Below are positions 30,946 to 38,864 of a DNA stretch of 64,000 nt, piece by piece. Below the pieces are notes generated by a model. It ran no database searches and was not told the DNA's origin. It worked only from the letters and a program-made list of their open reading frames with translations. Source of the stretch: Gaetbulibacter sp. S0825 (lineage in GTDB: Bacteria > Bacteroidota > Bacteroidia > Flavobacteriales > Flavobacteriaceae); contig NZ_JAATJT010000002.1 of NCBI RefSeq assembly GCF_011777505.1, positions 310,001 through 374,000 on the forward strand, given 5' to 3'. The translations under genes and the position numbers were made by a program. Within the stretch, counting starts at the first letter, position 1; each line of letters opens with the position of its first letter.

Positions 30946-33900
30946 ATGAAAGAAGGTTTAGCAGGAAAAATAGCCAAAAGCTTTATAGGATCTAAACTTA
31001 CGGTACTTTTAATGATCGTATTTATGGTTATTGGAGTGTACAGTTCGTTTTTAATTCCAAGAGAGGAAGAGCCACAAATAGATGTGCCAATTGCAGATAT
31101 TTTTGTTGGTTATCCTGGAGCAAGTCCAACAGAAGTCGAGTCTCGTGTTATAAAACCATTAGAAAAACTTATTTCTAATATTAAAGGCGTAGAGTATGTG
31201 TATTCTACATCTATGAAAGAGCAGGGAATGGTGATTGTACAGTTTTATGTGGGCGAAGATATTGAGCGTTCGTTTGTAAAACTCTACAACGAAATAAACA
31301 AACACATGGATCAAATGCCACAAGGCGTGACGTTCCCATTAGTAAAAACACGTGCCATTGACGACGTGCCAATGCTTGGATTAACACTTTGGAGTGAAAA
31401 TTATGACGATTTTCAGCTCAACCAAATGGCACAGGAGCTCACGAGTGAAATTGAAAAGATTAATGATGTAGCAGTAACTCATAAAATAGGAGGTAGAGAC
31501 CGTCAATTACGTGTAGTATTGGATAAAGATAAATTGGCAGCCAGTGGGTTGGATTTTTTATCTGTTTCAGAAATGATAAAAGCCAATAACCAGCAATTAA
31601 GTTCTGGAAAATTTAATAAAAGCGATACAGAATTTTTAGTAACCACTGGAAAGTTTTTAGAAACAGTTACAGATGTTGAGAATTTGGTAGTTGGTGTACA
31701 ACAAAATCAGCCAATTTATTTAAAACAAATAGCAACTATTGTTGATGGACCAGAAATACCAAACAAATACGTGTCTCTTGGTTTTGGAGCAGCTAGCCAA
31801 AAAGCTGAAACCTATAAATCAGAATATCCAGCAGTAACTATTTCAGTTGCAAAAAGAAAAGGAGCAGATGCGATGAAAATTTCTGATGTGATCCTTGATA
31901 AGGTTGAGCATTTAAAAAAGACGCTTATTCCTGATGATGTTCATGTCGAGGTTACTAGAAACTATGGAGAAACAGCTTCACAAAAAGTTTCAGAACTGTT
32001 AATGCACCTTATAGGAGCTATTATTGCTGTAACGCTTGTAGTGATGCTTGCTATGGGTTGGCGAGGAGGTTTGGTAGTATTTTTATCAGTGCCAATTACG
32101 TTTGCTTTAACGCTTTTGAGTTATTACATGCTTGATTATACGCTTAACCGAATTACCTTATTCGCCTTAGTGTTTGTAACTGGGATTGTTGTCGATGACT
32201 CTATTATTATTGCCGAAAATATGCACAGGCATTTTAAAATGAAACGTTTGCCATTTAAACAGGCAGCATTGTATGCAATTAATGAGGTTGGAAATCCAAC
32301 TATTTTAGCAACATTTACAGTTATAGCCTCAGTATTACCAATGGCATTTGTATCTGGTTTAATGGGACCATATATGAGTCCGATGCCGATAGGAGCATCG
32401 ATAGCCATGTTGTTGTCTCTATTTGTGGCTTTGACCATAACACCGTATTTAGGATATATTTTCCTTCGTGAAAAAGATAAAAAAGGTAAAGTTAAAAATG
32501 CTGAAAAGCCAATGGAAGAGACATTTATCTTCAAGGTTTATTCAAAATTTGAAACGCCACTAATTGAAAACAAAACCAAGCGTTGGTTGTTTTTAGGGAT
32601 TACATTCTTATTGTTATTGGGTTCGGTGAGTTTATTTTTTACCAAATCGGTTGCTGTAAAAATGTTGCCTTTCGATAATAAAAATGAGTTTCAAGTAGTC
32701 ATAGATATGCCAGAAGGGACAACTCTTGAAAGAACAGGTGTTGTAACTAAAGAAATAGCTCAATATTTATCAAAAAGACCAGAGGTAGTTAATTATCAAA
32801 GTTATGTTGGTACGTCTGCTCCAATAACCTTTAACGGATTGGTTAGACATTACGATTTACGTGGTGGAAGTAATATGGCAGATATTCAAGTAAATCTAAC
32901 TGATAAGCATGATAGAAGTGCCCAAAGCCATGACATTGCTAAATCGATGCGTGATGATATTCAAAACATCGGTGAGAAATTTAATGCCAATATTAAATTG
33001 GTAGAAGTACCTCCAGGGCCTCCAGTATTGTCAACTATTGTTGCTGAAATATATGGACCAGATTACAATAAACAAATTGAAGTAGCTAATGAGGTCCAAA
33101 ACATTTTAAATAACACAGTTGATGTTGTTGATGTAGATTGGATGGTTGAAGATGACCAAGTTGAATATGAATTTGTGATAGACAAAGAAAAAGCTATGCT
33201 TTATGGAGTAGCTCCACAACAAATAGCCTATACTATGAATATGGCTTTATCTAACAGAGCTATTACAACATTGTATGATGAAGACGCTGTAAATCAAGTT
33301 GGTTTGGTATTAGCTTTAGAAGAAAAAGAAAAATCTACTATTACAGATATTTCTCAGCTCAAAGTGAGGTCTCAACAAGGTAATATGGTTCCAATAGCAG
33401 ATTTGGTAGACATTAAACAAAATACAAGAGCCAAAAGTATTTATAGGAAAAACCAAAAGCGTGTGGTATATGTGTTAGCAGATATGGCAGGTGAATTGGA
33501 AAGTCCTGTATATGCCATTTTAGGAATGGAAGATAAGTTAAAATCTATTGACCTTCCTGAAGGGTATGCTATAAATGAATTGTATTTAAATCAACCTGAA
33601 TTTGAAGACGATTATACCGTAAAATGGGATGGTGAATGGCAAATTACACTTGAGGTATTTAAAGATTTAGGAATTGCCTTTTTAGGAGTTATCATTATCA
33701 TCTACATCTTAATTGTTGGCTGGTTTCAAAACTTTAAAGCACCTATTGTAATGATGGTTGCTATACCATTATCCTTGGTTGGAATTGTATTAGGTCACTG
33801 GGTTATGGGAGCCTTTTTTACAGCGACATCTTTTATTGGTATGATTGCTTTAGCAGGAATCATGGTGAGAAATTCAGTACTACTCATCGACTTTGTAAAT

Positions 33901-34140
33901 TTAAGATTAGATGAAGGTATCCCATTAAAACAAGCGGTAATTGAAGCAGGCGCAGTAAGAACAACGCCAATCTTGTTAACAGCAGGAACAGTTGTTATTG
34001 GAGCATTTGTGATTTTGTTTGATCCAATTTTTCAAGGATTGGCTATTTCATTAATGGGAGGAACCATTGTGAGTACAGTTCTTACCTTGTTGGTTGTGCC
34101 ATTAGTGTATTATATGATTGAAAAGAAGAATTATAAATAG
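30946..34140 (+). CDS. RND-family efflux pump, inner-membrane transporter
   Basis: 1064 residues, 12 TM segments with two large periplasmic loops. TM1 lies near 15-33. The TM4 block GIVVDDSIIIAENMHRHF carries the paired Asp residues of the proton relay. TM10-12 have a repeated copy including AGIMVRNSVLLIDFV. The N terminus LAGKIAKSFIGSKLTVLLMI and the PREEEPQIDVP loop are those of HAE1/CusA-like pumps from Bacteroidota. Substrate (drug or metal) cannot be decided from sequence. A PII-like small gene follows, as in some metal-efflux operons. Confidence 0.93.
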   Translation: MKEGLAGKIAKSFIGSKLTVLLMIVFMVIGVYSSFLIPREEEPQIDVPIADIFVGYPGASPTEVESRVIKPLEKLISNIKGVEYVYSTSMKEQGMVIVQFYVGEDIERSFVKLYNEINKHMDQMPQGVTFPLVKTRAIDDVPMLGLTLWSENYDDFQLNQMAQELTSEIEKINDVAVTHKIGGRDRQLRVVLDKDKLAASGLDFLSVSEMIKANNQQLSSGKFNKSDTEFLVTTGKFLETVTDVENLVVGVQQNQPIYLKQIATIVDGPEIPNKYVSLGFGAASQKAETYKSEYPAVTISVAKRKGADAMKISDVILDKVEHLKKTLIPDDVHVEVTRNYGETASQKVSELLMHLIGAIIAVTLVVMLAMGWRGGLVVFLSVPITFALTLLSYYMLDYTLNRITLFALVFVTGIVVDDSIIIAENMHRHFKMKRLPFKQAALYAINEVGNPTILATFTVIASVLPMAFVSGLMGPYMSPMPIGASIAMLLSLFVALTITPYLGYIFLREKDKKGKVKNAEKPMEETFIFKVYSKFETPLIENKTKRWLFLGITFLLLLGSVSLFFTKSVAVKMLPFDNKNEFQVVIDMPEGTTLERTGVVTKEIAQYLSKRPEVVNYQSYVGTSAPITFNGLVRHYDLRGGSNMADIQVNLTDKHDRSAQSHDIAKSMRDDIQNIGEKFNANIKLVEVPPGPPVLSTIVAEIYGPDYNKQIEVANEVQNILNNTVDVVDVDWMVEDDQVEYEFVIDKEKAMLYGVAPQQIAYTMNMALSNRAITTLYDEDAVNQVGLVLALEEKEKSTITDISQLKVRSQQGNMVPIADLVDIKQNTRAKSIYRKNQKRVVYVLADMAGELESPVYAILGMEDKLKSIDLPEGYAINELYLNQPEFEDDYTVKWDGEWQITLEVFKDLGIAFLGVIIIIYILIVGWFQNFKAPIVMMVAIPLSLVGIVLGHWVMGAFFTATSFIGMIALAGIMVRNSVLLIDFVNLRLDEGIPLKQAVIEAGAVRTTPILLTAGTVVIGAFVILFDPIFQGLAISLMGGTIVSTVLTLLVVPLVYYMIEKKNYK

Positions 34141-34146
34141 AAAAAA

Positions 34147-34452
34147 ATGAAATTAGTAATAGTAACAGCAGTTGAAGAATTTCAAAATGAGGTTTTGAAG
34201 TTGTTTAAAAAAGCAAATATCGAGAGTTTTAGTAGCTCAGATATTGATGGTTATAAAAACATACCTTCTGTATTAAGGACGTCAAGTTGGTTTCCAAGTA
34301 AAAAAGGAGGTAACGAATCGAGCATGTTTTTTTCTTTTACAGATGAAAAACATATTGATACGCTATTCGACTTAATAAAAACGTACAATAAAAATTTGGA
34401 AACGAATAATCCTATTAAGGCGATTGTAGTTCCTATTGAAAAATTTATATAA
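34147..34452 (+). CDS. PII-like small protein of the RND operon
   Basis: 101 residues. A beta-alpha-beta-beta-alpha-beta arrangement is visible: MKLVIVTAVEEFQNEVLKLFKKANIESFSSSDIDGYK, a Ser/Gly-rich loop, SSMFFSFTDEKHIDTLFDLIKTYN, and PIKAIVVPIEKFI. This is the layout of PII-like (DUF3240/CutA-type) ferredoxin-fold proteins encoded next to RND metal pumps. It lacks the T-loop Tyr of GlnB. It starts 6 bases after the pump stop. Likely a cytoplasmic ligand sensor or regulator of the pump, inferred from fold and position. Confidence 0.6.
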   Translation: MKLVIVTAVEEFQNEVLKLFKKANIESFSSSDIDGYKNIPSVLRTSSWFPSKKGGNESSMFFSFTDEKHIDTLFDLIKTYNKNLETNNPIKAIVVPIEKFI

Positions 34453-34469
34453 ACTAAAAATTAATAAAA

Positions 34470-34679
34470 ATGTTAAATACATATTTTAGAGTAATCGTAG
34501 GTGCAATGGTGTTATTGAGTGTTGTACTTTCTGTTTATGTAAGCCCAAAATGGATGTGGTTTACTGTGTTTATTGGTGTAAACTTAATACAATCGGCATT
34601 TACAAAATGGTGTTTATTAGAAACTATACTTGTGAAATTGGGCGTTAAAAAAAGAGGGGAAGGTTGCGAAATACATTAA
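34470..34679 (+). CDS. DUF2892 membrane protein
   Basis: 69 residues, two TM helices (about 5-24 and 30-47), with the family-typical FIGVNLIQSAFTKWCLLETILVKLGVK. DUF2892 proteins (the YgaP membrane part) often accompany rhodanese, thioredoxin or efflux genes. The Cys in KWC is conserved in the family. Last gene of the RND operon, 17 bases after the PII-like gene. Confidence 0.85.
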   Translation: MLNTYFRVIVGAMVLLSVVLSVYVSPKWMWFTVFIGVNLIQSAFTKWCLLETILVKLGVKKRGEGCEIH

Positions 34680-34699
34680 TAAAAAGTTAAACTTATAAC

Positions 34700-34711
34700 T
34701 GACATTTCTCA
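34700..34711 (+). promoter_or_regulatory. Weak variant of the island box, promoter of the 34759 gene
   Basis: TGACATTTCTCA, the least palindromic of the set. The exact 23-base spacing to the -7 element TATTTTTA (34735-34742) supports it. Confidence 0.5.
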
Positions 34712-34758
34712 TTTTTAATACACAATGTTTCATGTATTTTTATGAAAATTAAAAGTGT

Positions 34759-35367
34759 ATGCTCACATTTAAAAACTATAATATAGCCGATTGGTTTTCG
34801 TTTTACAGAGTTATAGCAGCGCCTTTTCTTGTGTTATTATTATGGCTAGACGAAAGACAACTTTTTGCATGGTTTTTATTGATTAGTTACTCAACTGATG
34901 CTATTGATGGGTATTTAGCTAGAAAGCTCAAAATAACAAGTCCAAGAGGCTCACAATTGGATTCTTTTGGTGACCAAATAACGCTTGTGGTTGGGTTGAT
35001 TGGACTACTTGTTTTTGAAAACGAATTCATCAAAAAAAACATCCTATTAATAAGCATTGCATTTGTACCTTATATCATACAAATGATTATTGCTTATTTT
35101 AAATATGGTAAGGCTACAGCATTTCATACATATTTTGCTAAATTATCTGCGATTATCCAAAGTGCTTTTATTTTATATTCTTTGTTTTTTGCTCCAAATT
35201 ACACCTTGTTTTATATCATGATTGTATTCGGACTCATAGAAACTTTTGAAGAGATAACACTTATTTTTATGTATGATAATTGGGCGTCAGATGTGAAAGG
35301 CATTTATTGGGCGCTTAGAGATAAACGTCGTTTAAAAAAGGACAAAAACCAGCATAATATTCTCTAA
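34759..35367 (+). CDS. CDP-alcohol phosphatidyltransferase
   Basis: 202 residues, six hydrophobic segments. It contains the complete family signature D-x2-D-G-x2-A-R-x8-G-x3-D-x3-D (DAIDGYLAR ... GSQLDSFGD, residues about 47-72). It transfers a phosphatidyl or similar group from CDP-alcohol to a second alcohol, as in PgsA or phosphatidylserine synthase. Which lipid is made is not visible. Its stop overlaps the next start (TAATG), so it acts together with the following phosphoesterase, possibly in making a modified phospholipid. Confidence 0.9.
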   Translation: MLTFKNYNIADWFSFYRVIAAPFLVLLLWLDERQLFAWFLLISYSTDAIDGYLARKLKITSPRGSQLDSFGDQITLVVGLIGLLVFENEFIKKNILLISIAFVPYIIQMIIAYFKYGKATAFHTYFAKLSAIIQSAFILYSLFFAPNYTLFYIMIVFGLIETFEEITLIFMYDNWASDVKGIYWALRDKRRLKKDKNQHNIL

Positions 35368-36590
35368 TGCGTAGCTACTCAATATTTACTATTTTACTTT
35401 TGTGTATTGCAATATTGGTAGTAGATATCTTTGCTTTCTTTTGGTTGCAATCTATAACCCAACTTATTGATTCTGTTTTTTTTAGAAATGCCATCCATAT
35501 TGCGTTTTGGGTTTTTACTATTGGGCTTATTGTATCCATAATGGTACTAAAAGTGAGATTGGATGATATTGACCCTAGAAGAAAACAACTGCTCGTATCT
35601 TCATTGTATGGGTTAACAATATCTTCATTTATTCCCAAATTAATTTTTGTAATTGTTATTTCAATTCTATTTTTTACAAACTTTGTGTTTTCAGAAAAAG
35701 AACCACTCTTGGTTATTCCATTTATAGGTTTGTTTTCTGGATTTCTTCCTTTTTTTGTGATTGCCTTTGGCATTTTTAAGTCAATTTATAATTTTAAAAC
35801 CTATCATTTAAAAATTGTATTCAAAGACTTACCTGAAACCTTTGATGGTTTAAGAATTGTACATATTTCCGATTTACATTTGGGTAGTTTTAATTATCGA
35901 TTTCATATTCTAAAGCGTGCTGTAAGTAAGATTAATCATTTAAAACCCGACCTCATTTTCTTTACTGGAGATTTAGTAAATAATTATGCTTGGGAGCTAC
36001 GTGGATGGACTAGAGTATTCAGGGAATTATCTTCGACAATAGGAAAATATGCAGTTTTGGGGAATCATGACTATGGAGATTATAGTGAATGGAGTTCCAA
36101 AAAAGAAAAGCAAGAAAATTTTAAAGCTATTAAGGATTTTTATAAAGAGAACGATTTTAATTTATTGCTTAATCAATCGGATATTATTGAAAAAAACAAT
36201 GCTAAAATAGCAATTATTGGTGTTGAAAATTGGGGTAATCCACCGTTTAAACAATATGGCGATTTACCAAAAGCGATTAAAAAAGGAGAAGCCATTCCAT
36301 TTAAAATACTACTATCTCACGACCCATCACATTGGACAGAAGAAGTGGTTGATAAAACCAATATAGCATTAACATTATCAGGGCATACACATGGTATGCA
36401 AGCTGCTTTTCAATATAAACAATTACAATGGAGCCCCATAAAATATAAATACAAGCATTGGGCAGGTTTATACAATAGTGAAAACCAATATTTGCATGTC
36501 AATCGAGGTTTAGGTTGGTTAGGTTTTCCAGGGAGATTAGGCATGCGACCTGAAATTAGTTTAATAGAGCTAAAGGCCGAGACTGATTAA
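35367..36590 (+). CDS. Membrane-anchored calcineurin-like metallophosphoesterase
   Basis: 407 residues. Four N-terminal TM helices (about 5-145) precede a calcineurin-like phosphoesterase domain whose metal ligands are complete: HISDLHLG, FTGDLVNN, LGNHDYGD, LLSHDP and SGHTHGMQ. The arrangement is that of the YkuE-like membrane phosphoesterases that hydrolyse phospholipid or UDP-sugar diphosphates. It overlaps the CDP-alcohol transferase by one base and may process its product. The island box of the next gene overlaps its stop codon. Confidence 0.9.
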   Translation: MRSYSIFTILLLCIAILVVDIFAFFWLQSITQLIDSVFFRNAIHIAFWVFTIGLIVSIMVLKVRLDDIDPRRKQLLVSSLYGLTISSFIPKLIFVIVISILFFTNFVFSEKEPLLVIPFIGLFSGFLPFFVIAFGIFKSIYNFKTYHLKIVFKDLPETFDGLRIVHISDLHLGSFNYRFHILKRAVSKINHLKPDLIFFTGDLVNNYAWELRGWTRVFRELSSTIGKYAVLGNHDYGDYSEWSSKKEKQENFKAIKDFYKENDFNLLLNQSDIIEKNNAKIAIIGVENWGNPPFKQYGDLPKAIKKGEAIPFKILLSHDPSHWTEEVVDKTNIALTLSGHTHGMQAAFQYKQLQWSPIKYKYKHWAGLYNSENQYLHVNRGLGWLGFPGRLGMRPEISLIELKAETD

Positions 36591-36595
36591 TATCA
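36584..36595 (+). promoter_or_regulatory. TGAT-N4-ATCA box, promoter of the 36641 operon
   Basis: TGATTAATATCA overlaps the stop codon of the preceding gene. The -7 element TAACTTAG lies at 36619-36626, 23 bases downstream. Confidence 0.7.
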
Positions 36596-36640
36596 TAGTC
36601 TAAAACGTAAATATTAAATAACTTAGACGAAATGTGAACC

Positions 36641-37156
36641 ATGTATCCTAAAAAGAAAATATTATTACTTGTTTTATTTACGGGAATGTTTTTGTTGCTA
36701 TTTGGAATTTGGTATAAATATCAATACTCCATGGATACAGCTAAAGAGTTTCAAGTAAATTCTCCCGATTACAGTCGTAAAATTGTTATTGCTACCCAAG
36801 GCAGTGAATTTAAAAATATGGTTACTAAGGAGGTTATTAACCATTTCGAGGAAGATTCAATATTTATTAAAGTTATTGATGTGTCTTCGTTGCCAAAAAT
36901 TCAACCTAAAGATTATAATGCTGTTGTATTAATGCACACATGGGAAAACTGGAAGCCTCCAGCTGAGGTTAAAGAATTTATAAACAGAACAGCCTCAGAA
37001 AAAAGCAAAATTATTGTACTTACTACATCAGGACAAGGCTCTTATAAAATGGATGGTGTTGATGCTATTACTGGAGAATCTAACTTAGAGGAAATAGAAA
37101 CTTTTTCGCAAAAAATAATCGATAAATTAAGTCCATTATTAAAACCTAAACTGTAA
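36641..37156 (+). CDS. Membrane-anchored flavodoxin-like protein
   Basis: 171 residues. One N-terminal TM helix (about 6-24) precedes a short linker and a Rossmann-like domain of flavodoxin size: IVIATQGSEFKNMVTKEVINHF, VIDVSSLPKIQPKDYNAVVLMHTWENW, KIIVLTTSGQGSY. The loop after strand 1 (TQGSEF) differs from the T/S-x-T/S-G-x-T FMN loop, so flavin binding is uncertain. First of an operon with a PNPOx-fold protein and a zinc-ribbon protein. The redox partner role is inferred. Confidence 0.6.
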   Translation: MYPKKKILLLVLFTGMFLLLFGIWYKYQYSMDTAKEFQVNSPDYSRKIVIATQGSEFKNMVTKEVINHFEEDSIFIKVIDVSSLPKIQPKDYNAVVLMHTWENWKPPAEVKEFINRTASEKSKIIVLTTSGQGSYKMDGVDAITGESNLEEIETFSQKIIDKLSPLLKPKL

Positions 37157-37161
37157 TAAAG

Positions 37162-37617
37162 ATGATAAAAAACTTAGAAAAAAAAGAAATCAAGTTCATA
37201 CTTGAAAATAATTATATAGGTTACTTATCATACATATATAAAAGTAAACCTTATGTCGTACCAGTTACTTATTATTTTGACCAAGTTAACAATGCTATTA
37301 TTTGCTATTCAGGAGAAGGTCATAAAATAACAGCAATGAGAAAAAATAATGCAGTATCACTTCAGGTTTCTGAAATTTCTACTGTAAATAATTGGAAATC
37401 GGTATTGGTTCATGGTAAGTTTGAGCAGCACTTTGGTAGTGATGCTAAGGCATATCTTCATGCCTTTTCTTTAGGTGTTAAGGATGTTATTATGGAAAAA
37501 GAACATATAAAACTGGATTATATAAGCGAGTTTTCTAGTAAGGTTTATAAAGGAGATAATCCTATTGTGTATTTAATTAAAATAGAAGAAATTACTGGCA
37601 AAAAAAGATTGAAATAA
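37162..37617 (+). CDS. Pyridoxamine-phosphate-oxidase-fold flavoprotein (NimA-like)
   Basis: 151 residues, split beta-barrel. It contains ILENNYIGYLSYIYKSKPYVVPVTYYFD, the family start in which strands bind FMN or heme, then HKITAMRKNNAVSLQVSE and WKSVLVHGKFEQ. These match the NimA/PNPOx-like group, whose members bind flavin and reduce nitro compounds or act in redox stress. It follows the flavodoxin-like gene by 5 bases. Substrate unknown. Confidence 0.85.
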   Translation: MIKNLEKKEIKFILENNYIGYLSYIYKSKPYVVPVTYYFDQVNNAIICYSGEGHKITAMRKNNAVSLQVSEISTVNNWKSVLVHGKFEQHFGSDAKAYLHAFSLGVKDVIMEKEHIKLDYISEFSSKVYKGDNPIVYLIKIEEITGKKRLK

Positions 37618-37623
37618 AAGATT

Positions 37624-37884
37624 ATGAAAATTGCAAGTAAGTTTTGTCAAAGTTGTGGGATGCCAATTAAGGATGCTCCTGAAATTGGAGATACAAATGA
37701 AGATGGCTCTAAAAGTATTAAATTTTGTAGCTATTGTTATCAAAAAGGAGAATTCACATTTAAAGGAAACGCAAAGGAAATGCAAAAATTTTGTAAAGAT
37801 AAAATGATAGAAAATGGACACCCAAAATTTATTGCTTGGTTATTTACAAGAGGCATTCCGAGATTAGAGCGTTGGAAAAAATAG
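37624..37884 (+). CDS. Zinc-ribbon protein
   Basis: 86 residues. Two Cys pairs form a single zinc ribbon: FCQSCGMPIK (about 8-17) and FCSYCYQKGEF (about 37-47), with DGSKSIKFC between. This is the putative zinc-ribbon family found at the start of some transcription-linked proteins. The C-terminal half is helical and basic. It ends the redox operon and converges with the GCAxxG gene with an 8-base gap. Confidence 0.82.
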   Translation: MKIASKFCQSCGMPIKDAPEIGDTNEDGSKSIKFCSYCYQKGEFTFKGNAKEMQKFCKDKMIENGHPKFIAWLFTRGIPRLERWKK

Positions 37885-37892
37885 CTATATAC

Positions 37893-38741
37893 TCATGCAT
37901 TGGCTAACACATTAATAAGTTTTTTGCATCCTCCTTGTTTTATATATTCGGTGTGATCTTTTAAATCCTTGAATTTTTTCCCACAAATATCATTGCATAG
38001 TATTTTTTTATCAGTTTCTTTATTAAAAGTCTTCAATATTTTTTTAGCCGTTTTGTTGTTGAAGAAAGGGGGATTTTTGGTTGTGTTCACTCGACACCAA
38101 TCTAGCATACGTTTCCATATAGTGGTACTTAATGCACCACAAGCATTCCCACTCAAACCAAGACCACCAGCAAATCCCGCAACCATCACAGTTTCTTCAT
38201 AACTAGCTCCCATTTGTTTCAAAACTTCTGATGTGCAACACAATGGCTTGTCTACTATAACAACATCTGCCGACAGACTTTTAGTTGCTGTTTCAACTGC
38301 TTCTGGTGCCCATTTTTCAGCGAGATTAAAGCAAAGACTATTGTTCATCCCTTGAAGTGTGGTTTTAAGCATAAATTTTGTCATACCCAAAATAGTTGCA
38401 AGATTATAACCAATTATGTCTTTACAATTTGTAGCTCCAGAGGTTTTTACAAAAGAGGTGATGATGTCTTGTGTTGCATTAACTGCAATGGTAATGGCTT
38501 TGTCAAGATTTTTATGTTTACGGAAAGATTCGGCTCCAATTGCCAAAGCTGTTCCCCAAAGCATCCCACATTGATGGCCTTGGTTTAAAATGCCTCCTGC
38601 TAATGGATTAAGAGCACGCTCTTCATGCTCGATTGATTGCTCAAATTCACGATTTAATAAATGCGCAAAAGTTCTAGAGCATGTTTGACATTTTCTAAAA
38701 ACTTCTTTGGCATCATTCTGGTTTTTTATTGATGCTTTCAT
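37893..38741 (-). CDS. C-GCAxxG-C-C type redox protein, duplicated
   Basis: 282 residues, rich in Cys. Two similar halves are visible: ALNPLAGGILNQGHQCGMLWGTALAIG in the first, and VAGFAGGLGLSGNACGALSTTIWKRML in the second. The latter matches the C-GCAxxG-C-C family signature. Further Cys pairs occur near residues 18-21, 158-159 and in the C-terminal CNDICGKK ... GGCKKL. These are presumed redox-active or metal-binding. No signal peptide, so cytoplasmic. It is divergent from the bactofilin-like gene and shares one box with it. Activity unknown. Confidence 0.78.
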   Translation of the reverse strand: MKASIKNQNDAKEVFRKCQTCSRTFAHLLNREFEQSIEHEERALNPLAGGILNQGHQCGMLWGTALAIGAESFRKHKNLDKAITIAVNATQDIITSFVKTSGATNCKDIIGYNLATILGMTKFMLKTTLQGMNNSLCFNLAEKWAPEAVETATKSLSADVVIVDKPLCCTSEVLKQMGASYEETVMVAGFAGGLGLSGNACGALSTTIWKRMLDWCRVNTTKNPPFFNNKTAKKILKTFNKETDKKILCNDICGKKFKDLKDHTEYIKQGGCKKLINVLANA

Positions 38742-38795
38742 TTTATTTAAAATTAAATTCTTTTTTAAGATAATGTTTGTATTAAATATTATAAA

Positions 38796-38807
38796 TGATA
38801 TATATCA
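38796..38807. promoter_or_regulatory. TGAT-N4-ATCA box shared by divergent promoters
   Basis: Perfect TGATATATATCA. To the right TAGATTTA lies at 38831-38838, and to the left TATCTTAA lies at 38772-38765. Each is 23 bases from the box, serving 38865 (+) and 38741 (-). Confidence 0.85.
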
Positions 38808-38864
38808 TTTTATAAATCATTGATAACGAGTAGATTTAGTGTGCAATTCAAAAACTTAGAACTA

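Noticed and set aside
34480-34679. The DUF2892 gene as part of the boxed regulon
   Set aside because: It belongs to the RND operon; the box at 34700 lies downstream of its stop and drives the next gene.
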